The notes: generated by a model not told the origin, from the sequence alone. Positions 16,840-25,361 are shown, counted from the first letter of the stretch. The stretch is DNA of 64,000 nucleotides from Mycobacterium sherrisii (GCF_002102355.1 NZ_LQPT01000104.1:62001-126000), one strand, 5' to 3'. Made by a program: numbers and translations.

Positions 16840-17592
16840 GTGACATCAGCGCGATATCTGGACATCGCCGATCAGTTGGCGAGCGAGCTGGCCCAGTGCG
16901 AACCGGGCACCCGGGTGGCCAGCGAGCCGGAGCTGGCCAGCCGTTTCAATGTCGGTCGCGCCGCGGCGCGCTCGGCCCTGCAGGAACTGGAGCGCAGGCT
17001 GCTGGTACGCCGCATCCAGGGGGCGGGCACCTTCGTCAACCGGCGCATCGACTACGTGATCTCGCGGTCCCGGCCGCCGTCCTGGCATGCCACGGTGTTG
17101 GCCAGCGGTGCCGTGCCGCGCTCCCAGACCAAGGGGGTCGAACGCATCGAGCTGGCCGCCGAGGATGCCGAGCAGCTGGGCTGGCCGGTGGGTGCCGCGA
17201 CGTACTTGATCGTGCGGCACTTTTACATCGACGACCTGCTGGCCTCGGTCACCCGCGAGCTGGTCCCCGTTGACGCCGTGCCCAACCTGGACATCGCCCT
17301 GCAAAGCGTCGAATCGGTGAATCTGGTGCTGCGCCAGCTCGGCGGTGTCCGCCCGGTCCGGGCGTGGTGTCGGGCCAGCCTGGACATTCCGCCCCGGGAG
17401 GTGCTGCAGAGTCTCGGCATCGAGGCCAGCGACCCGGTGTGGCGTATCGACAGCATCAGCCGGGACGCCGAAACCGGTGACGTGCTGCTGGGCAGCAGCG
17501 CCTGGACCCGGGCCGACGCGGTGCGCGTGGTGGTCGAGCTCGAAGACTGCGCCGTCGCCGGCGTCTCCGCGGAAGCGGACCAGCATGACTGA
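16840..17592 (+). CDS. phnF: GntR/HutC-family regulator of the phosphonate locus
   Basis: 250 residues from GTG 16840. The N-terminal winged helix (about 5-70) has YLDIADQLASELAQCEPG, ASEPELASRFNVGRAAARSAL and the wing RRIQGAGTFVNRR. The C-terminal UTRA effector domain runs from about 90 to 245. M. smegmatis PhnF represses phnDCE in phosphate-replete cells, so the same role is inferred. Unlike M. smegmatis, where I recall phnF to be divergent from phnDCE, here it is collinear, sits between importer and C-P lyase genes, and overlaps phnG by 8 bp. Confidence 0.9.
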   Translation: MTSARYLDIADQLASELAQCEPGTRVASEPELASRFNVGRAAARSALQELERRLLVRRIQGAGTFVNRRIDYVISRSRPPSWHATVLASGAVPRSQTKGVERIELAAEDAEQLGWPVGAATYLIVRHFYIDDLLASVTRELVPVDAVPNLDIALQSVESVNLVLRQLGGVRPVRAWCRASLDIPPREVLQSLGIEASDPVWRIDSISRDAETGDVLLGSSAWTRADAVRVVVELEDCAVAGVSAEADQHD

Positions 17593-18019
17593 ACCGCTGG
17601 GCCGCGCCCGCCGCAGCGAGTTGCTGGCCTTGGCCGAGGCCGACGAATTGCGCGCGCTGGCCGACGCGTGCCTGGCCGACGGGGTCGAGGTGCGCGTCCT
17701 CGTTGCCCCCGAGGTCGGCGTCGTGTCCGCGCAGGTTCGTGAGCCGGTCGCGCAGGAACGGTTTCTGCTCGGTGACGTGCTGGCCTGCCGCGCCGAGGTC
17801 GAGTTGGCCGGACACCGCGGCTGGGCGATGCGGCTGGGTGACGACCGCGCGGCCGTCCTGGCGGCCGCGGTGCTGGACGCCGAGGTCCAGGCACACCGCG
17901 CCCACGCCGCCGAGGTCGACCGGCTGTGCCACGCCGTCGCCGCCCGCAAGGCCGAGCGCGAGGAGCGGGAGTGGACCGAACTCGCCCCCACCATCGTCGA
18001 ATTCGAGGAGTTGGCGTGA
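17585..18019 (+). CDS. phnG: C-P lyase core complex subunit PhnG
   Basis: 144 residues from ATG 17585, the usual PhnG length (about 150). PhnG helps PhnI, PhnH and PhnL replace adenine of ATP by a phosphonate to give ribose-1-phosphonate 5-triphosphate. Family features seen are RARRSELLALAEADELRALA near the N-terminus, the EPVAQERFLLGDVLACRAEVEL segment, and the GWAMRLGDDRAAVLAAAVLDAE helix. It overlaps phnF by 8 bp and phnH by 4 bp. Confidence 0.92.
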   Translation: MTEPLGRARRSELLALAEADELRALADACLADGVEVRVLVAPEVGVVSAQVREPVAQERFLLGDVLACRAEVELAGHRGWAMRLGDDRAAVLAAAVLDAEVQAHRAHAAEVDRLCHAVAARKAEREEREWTELAPTIVEFEELA

Positions 18020-18597
18020 CCGCGCAGACCGTGACGACGCTGCCTGCCGCGCAGTCCCAACAGGTCTTCCGGGCGATGTTGGAGGCGCTGGCCCGCCCCG
18101 GCATTCCGATGCCGCTGCCCCGCGAACCGCTGAGCATGCTGGCGCCCGCCGTCGTCCCGGTTGTCGCCCTGGCGGACTTGAGCACCGGCGTGTGCGTGCT
18201 CGAGCGCGAGGGTGAGCGGTGGGCCGAAGCCGTCGGCACCGCCACGTCCGCACCCACCTGGCCCGCCGAGATGGCGCGCCTGGTGTGCGCGGTGCGCCCG
18301 ATCGACGTGGCGGAGCTGCGTGGATTTGCCCGCGGCTCCGCTTACGCGCCGGAGGACGGCGCCCTGGTGGCCCTCGGCGTGCCCGATGTGCAGGGCGGCC
18401 CGCGCCGGTGGACGCTGTCGGGGCCGGGTATTCGCGACGCTGCCCGCCTCGCTCCCCGGGGCCTGCCCGACGGATTCGTCGCCGCCCGGGCCGACGCGGT
18501 CGCGGCGTATCCGGCCGGCATCGACATCCTGCTGGTGACCGACGACGGGCGCGTGGTCGGTCTGCCGCGCACCACCACGATCACCGAGGAGAACTGA
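18016..18597 (+). CDS. phnH: C-P lyase core complex subunit PhnH
   Basis: 193 residues from GTG 18016 (E. coli PhnH about 194). Recognised by SQQVFRAMLEALARPG near the N-terminus (PhnH family FRxxLxAxxRPG), GTATSAPTWPAEM, and the C-terminal LPDGFVAARADAVAAYPAGIDILLV followed by the LPRTTTI strand. It is a non-catalytic member of the PhnGHIJ core. It overlaps phnG and phnI by a few bases, consistent with stoichiometric translation. Confidence 0.92.
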   Translation: MTAQTVTTLPAAQSQQVFRAMLEALARPGIPMPLPREPLSMLAPAVVPVVALADLSTGVCVLEREGERWAEAVGTATSAPTWPAEMARLVCAVRPIDVAELRGFARGSAYAPEDGALVALGVPDVQGGPRRWTLSGPGIRDAARLAPRGLPDGFVAARADAVAAYPAGIDILLVTDDGRVVGLPRTTTITEEN

Positions 18598-19709
18598 TGG
18601 GGTATTCGGGCGCCCGCGGTGGCCTGGAGGCCATCCTCGCCGCAGAGGAATTAGTTTGCCGCGCACGCGATTTCGCCCCGGCGCCATGGGTGGGCACCGA
18701 GCAGATCGTGGCGCGATTCCGGCTGGCCGTCGACCGGGTGATGGGGGAGGCGGGGCTTTACGACGAGACCGCGGCCGCCGCCGCGCTGCGTCAGGCCGAG
18801 GGCGACCCGCTGGAGGCCGCGCACCTGTTGCGCGCGCATCGCTCCACATTGCCGCGGCTGGCCGTCAGTGAACCCATCGACCCGGACCGCATCACGATCA
18901 TGCGCCGGATCGTGCCGGCGTTCCGTGAGCCGGACGGACCGCAGCTGCTGGGCCGGACCACCGACTACACCCGCAGGCTGTTGGACAAGTCGGGCACCGC
19001 ACCCGCGGGGCCGACGGATTCGTCGCCCGAGCCGGCGACGCGGCCACGCACCGCCGAGCAGCGCAGCCCGCGGCGATTCCTCGACCTGCTGCGCGAGGCC
19101 GGACTGGTGGTCGACCACCGCACCGGCGAGGACCCGGAACCCTTTGACATCACCCGGGTTCCGCCGCGGCCGCCGGCGCCGCGTTCGGCGGTGCTGGCCG
19201 CGATGGCACGCGCGGAGACCGGCGCCCTGGTGAGCCTGTGGTATCGGTCGATCCTCGGCCCGGACGGCGACATCCACGAGGTCACCCTCGGCGAGGTCCG
19301 GCACGGGCGGCTGCCGCTGGAGGTCAAGCACCCGCACACCGGCGAGCCGGTGCGCATCGGGGAGTTCCGCGTCACCGAGGCCGAGGCCATCGAGGATCTC
19401 GATGGCGCCGACGAGGACCGCAGCCGCTTCGACGTCGGTTACGGAATGTGCTTCGCGCACAACGAACGCAAGGCGATCGCGATGGCGAACCTCGACATCG
19501 CCAATCGCCGGTTCGGCCGGTCCGGACCGCTGGAACAGCTGTTGCTGCTCACCACCGACGGCCTGGACTCCGGCGGATTCCTGGACCACCTCAAGCTCCC
19601 GCACTACGTGACGTTTCGCTCCATGGTGGAACGCAAGCAGGCGCTGCAAGCGGCGGGTGCGGTGCGCGGTGCGCGTATTCCCGAGCCCGTTGGAAGGGAT
19701 TGCGAATGA
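18597..19709 (+). CDS. phnI: C-P lyase core complex subunit PhnI
   Basis: 370 residues from ATG 18597. PhnI provides the nucleosidase activity that removes the purine base during phosphonate activation. The N-terminus MGYSGARGGLEAILAAEEL and the segments RRIVPAFREPDGPQLLGRTTDYTRRLLD, LVSLWYRSILGPDG, TLGEVRHGRLPL, IGEFRVTEAEAIEDLDG and FGMCFAHNERKAIAMANLD-like YGMCFAHNERKAIAMAN match the family. Start and stop overlap neighbours (TGATG and ATGA). Confidence 0.94.
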   Translation: MGYSGARGGLEAILAAEELVCRARDFAPAPWVGTEQIVARFRLAVDRVMGEAGLYDETAAAAALRQAEGDPLEAAHLLRAHRSTLPRLAVSEPIDPDRITIMRRIVPAFREPDGPQLLGRTTDYTRRLLDKSGTAPAGPTDSSPEPATRPRTAEQRSPRRFLDLLREAGLVVDHRTGEDPEPFDITRVPPRPPAPRSAVLAAMARAETGALVSLWYRSILGPDGDIHEVTLGEVRHGRLPLEVKHPHTGEPVRIGEFRVTEAEAIEDLDGADEDRSRFDVGYGMCFAHNERKAIAMANLDIANRRFGRSGPLEQLLLLTTDGLDSGGFLDHLKLPHYVTFRSMVERKQALQAAGAVRGARIPEPVGRDCE

Positions 19710-21529
19710 CCACGACGGGCGAGCTCCTCGCCGAACTGACCCACGACGACGCGCCGTCGGGAATTCTCGACGAGAGCGGCAAGCGCGAAATCCGGCGCGC
19801 CGCACTGACCGCCGTGTGTGTGCCGGGCTACCAGGTGCCGTTCGGGTCGCGCGAAATGCCGGTGGCCCGGGGCTGGGGTTCGGGGGGCCTGCAGGTGACC
19901 CTGTCGGTGATCGGCGCCGACGACACCGTGAAGGTGATCGACCAGGGTGACGACGGCGGTGTCAACGCCTCGAACCTGCGCCGGTTGATCGCGGCCAGCA
20001 CGGGATGTTCGGAGTCCGCCGACACCCGCGAGTCGACGGTGGTGCAGACCCGCCACCGCGTTCCGGAGGAGGCGTTGGGGGAGGGCAACCTGCTGGTCTA
20101 TCAGGTGCCGGTGCCCGAACCGCTGCGTAAGGTGCAGAAATCCGTCGCCGAATGCGCACGGATGCACGCCGAAAACGATTACGCGACAATGTGGGTCGGC
20201 CTGTATGAGGACATCGTCCGCAACGGCATGATCACCCGCACCACCGGGTATCCGGTGCTGGTCGCCGGCCGCTACGTCATGGCGACCACCCCGATCCCGC
20301 GCTGGGACGTGCCGCGGCTGCACCGGTGCGAGCACATCAACCTGTTCGGCGCCGGCCGGGAAAAACGGATCTACGCCGTACCGCCGCACACCGACGTGAC
20401 ACCACTGACATTCGACGACGTGCCGTTCGAGGTGGAGTACGCTACCGGCGCGGCCTGCCGGCTGTGCGGCAGCGACGACGTCTTTCTCGTCGAGGCCGGG
20501 CCCGGTGGCGGCTTCGTGTGCAGCGACACCGAATGGTGTGCGCGGGTCCGTGCCGGTGACGCCGACCGCGCGTCGCATCGCGCGCGCGCCCCGCTTCATC
20601 TGCTGCCCGACCCGCACAATCGGGCCGGCGGCATCACAACCACGCCACGTCGACCAAAAACGTTGTCGCACAAAGCGGCTCGGCCCATCTCGTCCGAGTG
20701 GATGCTTCGGGCGGACTCGATTGGCAAGGTGCACGGGGCTGGCGGCATCTACGCGGTCGACGGTACCGGGCCCGACCACGGGACCGCGATCAGCCCGGCC
20801 ACGGGCGCGGTCGTCGCGGCGTGGGATGTGTCGTTCGATGTGGCTCCCGGTGAGGCACTGGGCATGATCGGGGAATCCGGCTCGGGCAAGTCCACCGTGC
20901 TGTCGTGCATCATCGGCGACGAGCGGGCGACAACCGGTGCGGTGCATGTCGCCACCGTCGACGACGGGAACACGGATCTGTTCACGCTGACCGACGCGCA
21001 GCGGCGCCGGCTGCGTGTCGACACGATGGCCGCGGTGTACCAGAACCCCGCCGACGGCCTCGATCTGCGCATCAGCGCGGGCGGCAATATCGCCGAACGG
21101 CTCACCGCGGCCGGCTGGCGAAGCTACCGCGACATCCGGGATCGCGCCGCGGAACTGCTTGAACGCGTGGAGGTTCCACTGGCGCGGATGGACGATCCGG
21201 TGGGAACGTTCTCCGGCGGCATGCGCCAACGGGTGCAGATCGCCAAGGCGCTGGCGACCGAACCGCCGGTGCTGCTGCTGGACGAGCCGACCACCGGCCT
21301 GGACGCGTCGGTGGCCGCGGGTGTTCTCGACCTGCTGCGCGGGCTGCTCCTGGAACGCGATATCGCCGCCGTCGTTGTCAGCCATGACTTTTCGGTGATC
21401 GAGGCGCTCACCGACCGCGCCGTCGTCATGCAGTTGGGCCGGGTGATCGAACGCGGACTGACCGATCAGTTGTTCTGCGACCCGCATCAGCCCTACACCC
21501 AGCGGCTGGTCGCCGCGGCCAGGAGGTGA
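19706..21529 (+). CDS. phnJ-phnK: PhnJ-PhnK fusion: radical-SAM C-P lyase joined to its ABC-type ATPase
   Basis: One uninterrupted 607-residue frame. Residues 1-300 are PhnJ, the enzyme that breaks the carbon-phosphorus bond. GYQVPFGSREMP and GWGSGG are near the glycyl-radical region, and the cysteines C251-x2-C254-x17-C272-x5-C278 correspond to the three Fe-S ligands plus the catalytic thiol of E. coli PhnJ. After a linker of about 35 residues, residues 335-607 are PhnK, with Walker A GESGSGKST near 389-397, signature FSGGMRQRVQIAKAL and Walker B VLLLDEPTTGLD. In E. coli these are separate genes, and PhnK docks on PhnJ. Here the contact is built into one chain. Confidence 0.93.
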   Translation: MTTTGELLAELTHDDAPSGILDESGKREIRRAALTAVCVPGYQVPFGSREMPVARGWGSGGLQVTLSVIGADDTVKVIDQGDDGGVNASNLRRLIAASTGCSESADTRESTVVQTRHRVPEEALGEGNLLVYQVPVPEPLRKVQKSVAECARMHAENDYATMWVGLYEDIVRNGMITRTTGYPVLVAGRYVMATTPIPRWDVPRLHRCEHINLFGAGREKRIYAVPPHTDVTPLTFDDVPFEVEYATGAACRLCGSDDVFLVEAGPGGGFVCSDTEWCARVRAGDADRASHRARAPLHLLPDPHNRAGGITTTPRRPKTLSHKAARPISSEWMLRADSIGKVHGAGGIYAVDGTGPDHGTAISPATGAVVAAWDVSFDVAPGEALGMIGESGSGKSTVLSCIIGDERATTGAVHVATVDDGNTDLFTLTDAQRRRLRVDTMAAVYQNPADGLDLRISAGGNIAERLTAAGWRSYRDIRDRAAELLERVEVPLARMDDPVGTFSGGMRQRVQIAKALATEPPVLLLDEPTTGLDASVAAGVLDLLRGLLLERDIAAVVVSHDFSVIEALTDRAVVMQLGRVIERGLTDQLFCDPHQPYTQRLVAAARR

Positions 21530-21533
21530 TCCC

Positions 21534-22271
21534 GTGCTACCGGTGCTGACCGTGCGCGCGTTGCGTAAATCGTTTACCTTGCACACCATTGACGGCCGGG
21601 TCGTGCATTCACTGCACGGCGTCGACCTCTCGGTGCGGGCCGGCGAACATGTCGCGCTGGCCGGGCCGAGCGGGGCCGGCAAATCCTCGCTGCTGCGCTG
21701 CATCCACCGCACCTATCTACCGGACTCTGGCTCGGTGACGCTGTATACCGCCTCCGGTGAGCAGATCGAGCTGACCGACTTGTCGGACCGGGCGATGGCC
21801 GGGCTGCGCGGACGCGAATTCGGTTATGTGTCACAGTTTCTGAACGCCCCACCGCGCACCAGCCCACTGGATTTCGTGGCGGCCACCGCCCGGCGTCGCG
21901 GCATCGATCGCGCCGAGGCGCGCGAGGCGGCGGCCGAGGCCCTGCGACGACTCAACCTCGACGAGGTGTTGTGGGACGTGGACTGCTCGGTGCTCTCCGG
22001 GGGGGAGCGTCAGCGGGTGAACTTGGCGGCCGGAACGGTACGCCCGCCGCGGCTGCTGTTGCTCGACGAGCCGGTGTCGGCACTGGATCCGGCCAACCGG
22101 GAAGCGGCGCTGGAACTGATCGCGACGTTGACGGCGCGAAATGTCGCGGTGCTTGCGGTGTTTCACGATCTGGACGCCATCCGGCGTCTGGCATCTCGGG
22201 TGGTGCTGATGGGCGACGGGCGCGTCGTCAAAGACGGTGCACCCACCGAAATCCTCGAGGGAGCGGCATGA
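21534..22271 (+). CDS. phnL: C-P lyase ATPase subunit PhnL
   Basis: 245 residues from GTG 21534, preceded by a near-perfect AGGAGGTGAT. It is an ABC-type ATPase: Walker A GPSGAGKSS at about 44-52, Q-loop YVSQFLNAPPRTSPLDFVAA, signature LSGGERQRVNLA, and Walker B LLLLDEPVSALD. In E. coli PhnL joins the PhnK dimer on the C-P lyase core and remodels it. It is not a transporter subunit, and no permease is associated. It begins 4 bp after the PhnJ-PhnK stop. Confidence 0.92.
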   Translation: MLPVLTVRALRKSFTLHTIDGRVVHSLHGVDLSVRAGEHVALAGPSGAGKSSLLRCIHRTYLPDSGSVTLYTASGEQIELTDLSDRAMAGLRGREFGYVSQFLNAPPRTSPLDFVAATARRRGIDRAEAREAAAEALRRLNLDEVLWDVDCSVLSGGERQRVNLAAGTVRPPRLLLLDEPVSALDPANREAALELIATLTARNVAVLAVFHDLDAIRRLASRVVLMGDGRVVKDGAPTEILEGAA

Positions 22272-23461
22272 CGACCGAGATCTTCGAACGCACGGTAGCG
22301 CACTGGCCGCTGGCGGCCCCGCCGGCGGACTACGTGCTCGGCCACGTCCGCGCCGTGCTGCCCGACGGTGTGATCGACGACGCGGTGGTGGCCATCCGCG
22401 ACGGCGTCATCGCGGCCGTCGAGGCGCATCCGCCGGGACTGTCCGCCGACGTGGACGGTCAAGGGCTGGTGTGTATTCCGGGTCTGGTCGACACACACAG
22501 CGACGGGCTGGAAAAGGAGCGGCTGCCGCGCCCGGGCGCGGAGCTGCCGATGGAGTTCGCGCTGCTGTCCTTCGAGGGCAAGTTGCGGGCGAGCGGCCTG
22601 ACGACGGTGTTCCACGGCGCCGCGTTCGAACAGAGCATGGGCCGCGGCACACCGCGCACCATCGAGGACGCCAACTTGTTCTGCGACACCATCGAGGCCC
22701 GACCGGACGGCCTGGTGGATCACCGGATCCTGTACCGCCTCGATGTCCGCAGCCCGGAAGGCCTTGCGGCCCTTCAAGACCGGCTCGATGGTCATGCAGG
22801 CATCCCGCTCGTCTCACACGAAGACCACACACCCGGGCAGGGCCAGTACGCCGAACGCGCCTATTACGAGCGCTACATGATGGGCTCGCGCGGCATGAGC
22901 GCCGAGCAAGCGGCCCGCCACGTCGACAACCTCATCGCCGAACGCAGCGGCCGGCTCGGCATCCGCGAGGAGGCGATGGCGTGGCTGACCGAGCAGGCCC
23001 GGCCGGGCCGCATCCGGTTGCTCGGGCACGATCTGACCTCGGCGGCCGAGGTCGACGAGTTGGTGACCCGCGGTGGCGCGGTGGCCGAATTCCCGACCAC
23101 GGCCGAGGCGGCGCGGGCGGCGCGTGACCGTGGGCTGCCGGTGGTGATGGGCGCGCCGAATGTGCTGCGCGGGACGTCGCACAACGGCAACGCGTCCGGG
23201 CGCGAGCTGGTCGCCCGTGGCCTGGTGACCGCGATGGCGTCGGACTACCTGCCGTCGACCCTGCTAGCCGCGGCGTTCACGCTGGTCAACGACGGCATCA
23301 TCGGCCCGGCCGCGGCCATCGCGCTGGTGACGTCCGGGCCGGCGGAGGTCGCGGGGCTGACCGACCGCGGGCGGCTGCAGCCCGGCTTGCGTGCGGACCT
23401 GGTGCTGCTGGCCGCCGGCCGCTGGCCGGTGGTGCGGTCGGTGTTGGTGAGCGGTCGATGA
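22268..23461 (+). CDS. phnM: Ribose-1-phosphonate 5-triphosphate pyrophosphohydrolase
   Basis: 397 residues from ATG 22268. An amidohydrolase-superfamily enzyme that removes pyrophosphate from the ribose phosphonate triphosphate before PhnJ acts. Diagnostic stretches are PGLVDTHSDGLEKERLPRPG (metal site with the HxD and EK residues), TVFHGAAFEQSMGRG, VSHEDHTPGQGQY, HDLTSAAEVDELV and a C-terminal MASDYLPSTLLAAAF. The N-terminus has the usual outer beta-sandwich. It overlaps phnL and the next gene by 4 bp each. Confidence 0.93.
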   Translation: MTTEIFERTVAHWPLAAPPADYVLGHVRAVLPDGVIDDAVVAIRDGVIAAVEAHPPGLSADVDGQGLVCIPGLVDTHSDGLEKERLPRPGAELPMEFALLSFEGKLRASGLTTVFHGAAFEQSMGRGTPRTIEDANLFCDTIEARPDGLVDHRILYRLDVRSPEGLAALQDRLDGHAGIPLVSHEDHTPGQGQYAERAYYERYMMGSRGMSAEQAARHVDNLIAERSGRLGIREEAMAWLTEQARPGRIRLLGHDLTSAAEVDELVTRGGAVAEFPTTAEAARAARDRGLPVVMGAPNVLRGTSHNGNASGRELVARGLVTAMASDYLPSTLLAAAFTLVNDGIIGPAAAIALVTSGPAEVAGLTDRGRLQPGLRADLVLLAAGRWPVVRSVLVSGR

Positions 23462-24297
23462 CCCGCATCGAGTGGCGGGTGCCCGAGCCGCAGCTACCGG
23501 CCGGCACGCACCCGGCGCTCGCCGACGCGGCTCGGGCAGCCGCGGCGGCCTTCGGTGCCGCCCGCGCCCGCTACGACCGCGCGGCCCTGGCCGAGAAAGT
23601 CCAGATGGGCGCCGACGGCACCCCGACGATGCGCCTGGACATCCTTGTCGACACCGCGGTCGCGGAGGTGGTGAATCGGCACCGGGTCAACCTGATCAGC
23701 GAGGAAATCGGCGTGATCGACAACGGGTCGGCCCTCACCTTGGTGGTCGACCCGGTCGACGGCACCGCCAACGCTGCGGCCGGTGTTCCGTTGTCGGCAT
23801 TCGCCGGAGTGGTGGCCGTCGACGGCCGCGCGACCGAGGCGTTGACGTGTTGGTACGACACCGGCAGGTGTTGGCATGCGGTCGCGGGCGAGCCGGTGCC
23901 GTACCGCACCAGCGGTCGCCGAGAGCTCGACGGCGCGGCGGTCAGCCTGCTGCGACCGCATGGTGACGACCACGCCGCGTGGTGGCGCGTGGCCAAACGG
24001 GCGGCCCGGGTGCGGATCCTGTCGACCAGCTGCCTCGAGGCGGCGCTGGTCGCGGAGGGCTCCACCGATGCGTTCGCCGATGCCGGCTCCGACACCCACC
24101 GCATCATGGACCTGGCGGCCGCCCTGGTGATGCTGCCCGCCGCGGGTGGCGCCGTACTGGACGTGCAGGGCCGGCCGTTCGAGATCGACCACGACCTGAG
24201 CCGCCGCTGGTCGGGAGTAGTGGCAGCGACGGCCGAGCTGGCCGAAGAGTTGGCCGGCACGCTGCGCGACGCCCAGCACAGTAAGGAGGCACCGTGA
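23458..24297 (+). CDS. Inositol-monophosphatase-family phosphatase in the phosphonate operon
   Basis: 279 residues. It carries the Mg-dependent phosphatase motifs ISEEIG (metal Glu), DPVDGTAN (two Asp) and a C-terminal DAGSDTHRIMDLAAALVML, which replaces the common WDxAAG while keeping an Asp. The family includes IMPases, CysQ and histidinol phosphatase, so the substrate is not fixed by motif. Position between phnM and an HD protein, with 4-bp overlaps on both sides, suggests a phosphorylated ribose intermediate of the C-P lyase pathway, for example ribose bisphosphate. That is inference. phnN and phnP are missing from the locus. Confidence 0.82.
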   Translation: MTRIEWRVPEPQLPAGTHPALADAARAAAAAFGAARARYDRAALAEKVQMGADGTPTMRLDILVDTAVAEVVNRHRVNLISEEIGVIDNGSALTLVVDPVDGTANAAAGVPLSAFAGVVAVDGRATEALTCWYDTGRCWHAVAGEPVPYRTSGRRELDGAAVSLLRPHGDDHAAWWRVAKRAARVRILSTSCLEAALVAEGSTDAFADAGSDTHRIMDLAAALVMLPAAGGAVLDVQGRPFEIDHDLSRRWSGVVAATAELAEELAGTLRDAQHSKEAP

Positions 24298-24827
24298 CCC
24301 TCAGCCGCGAAACGTTGGCCGCGCTGATCGACGGCCTGGCCGGTCTGCCATACGGCGGCGAGGTCGTCGACCAGCGGGCGCACGCACTGCAAACCGGTTG
24401 GCAGGCCCAACAATTCGGGGTGGACGACGAGCTGTTGCTGGCGGCCACGCTGCACGACATCGGCCGGGCGAAGCCGGTCGCCGCGCAGTGGCCGGACCTG
24501 CCCCACGAATTGTCCGGCGCCGAGTTCGCCCGCATGCACTTCGGCGCGCGTGCCGCCTGGGTCATCGCCCAACACGTGCCGGCCAAGCGGTACCTCGTCG
24601 CCACTGACAAGGACTACCGCGACCACCTCAGTCCCGCCTCGATCGCCTCGCTGCAACGGCAGGGCGGTCCCATGAGCAAGGCCGAGGCCGCCCGCTTCAG
24701 CGCTCAGCCCGGCGCGGCCGAGGCGGTCATGGTGCGACGCTGGGACGACAACGCCAAGGACCCACACGGCCCACAGCTCAGCGTGGACCGGTTGCTCGAC
24801 GCGCACGACCGGTTGGCCCGGCGCTGA
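24294..24827 (+). CDS. PhnZ-type HD-domain protein, putative mixed-valent di-iron oxygenase
   Basis: 177 residues from GTG 24294 with RBS AAGGAGG. HD-domain ligands are H30, H54-D55 (LHDIG), H71, H94 (QHVPAKRYL) and D151 (RRWDD). YGGE supplies Y20 and E23. Spacing Y-x2-E-x6-H-x23-HD matches the arrangement I recall for PhnZ (Y24, E27, H34, H58, D59), which oxidatively cleaves 2-amino-1-hydroxyethylphosphonate to glycine and phosphate. The PSSIxSLxxQGGxM-like segment is also present. No PhnY hydroxylase partner is seen in the window. It is the last gene of the phosphonate locus. Confidence 0.8.
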   Translation: MTLSRETLAALIDGLAGLPYGGEVVDQRAHALQTGWQAQQFGVDDELLLAATLHDIGRAKPVAAQWPDLPHELSGAEFARMHFGARAAWVIAQHVPAKRYLVATDKDYRDHLSPASIASLQRQGGPMSKAEAARFSAQPGAAEAVMVRRWDDNAKDPHGPQLSVDRLLDAHDRLARR

Positions 24828-24956
24828 AGCCCACGACAGGCGCGATTTCGCAGCTCAGCGACGATGCTGTAGCCTGGGCCGGTTGCCGACGCAGGCGACC
24901 CTCCTGCCACGGAACGCCCGTGGCCGCTTGAGACCAGAGGAGGTGGTGAGGTTTCC

Positions 24957-25247
24957 ATGCGTCCATACGAAATCATGGTCATTCTTGACCCCACACTCGA
25001 CGAGCGCACCGTTGCTCCGTCGCTGGAGACGTTCCTCAACGTCGTGCGCAAAGACGGCGGAACCGTCGACAAGGTAGACATCTGGGGCAAGCGGCGGTTG
25101 GCCTACGAGATCGCCAAACACGCCGAAGGCATCTACGTGGTCGTCGACCTCAAGGCGGAGCCGGCCACCGTGTCCGAGCTCGACCGCCAGCTCAGCCTCA
25201 ACGAGTCGGTGTTGCGCACCAAGGTCATGCGCACCGACAAGCACTAA
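24957..25247 (+). CDS. rpsF: 30S ribosomal protein S6
   Basis: 96 residues. [19 protein letters not shown] is the canonical mycobacterial S6 start. The protein binds the central domain of 16S rRNA with S18. An AGGAGG lies 13-18 bp before the ATG. It opens the conserved S6-SSB-S18-L9 operon, and the 129-bp gap after the phosphonate locus presumably holds its promoter. It matches Rv0053 in length. Confidence 0.97.
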   Translation: MRPYEIMVILDPTLDERTVAPSLETFLNVVRKDGGTVDKVDIWGKRRLAYEIAKHAEGIYVVVDLKAEPATVSELDRQLSLNESVLRTKVMRTDKH

Positions 25248-25361
25248 ATCTGGTAGCGAGCCGCTCCCCGTCGTCGGCGCCTGTGCGTAGGCTCAGCGAG
25301 GACATGCTTATGACCGTTTCCCGTCTCCAGGCGAGAGCCAGGACGGAACCAGGAGGACACA

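Noticed and set aside
23458-24297. Assignment as inositol monophosphatase of inositol/PIM synthesis
   Set aside because: Motifs are only family level, the WDxAAG motif is changed, and tight coupling to phnM argues for a phosphonate-pathway substrate.
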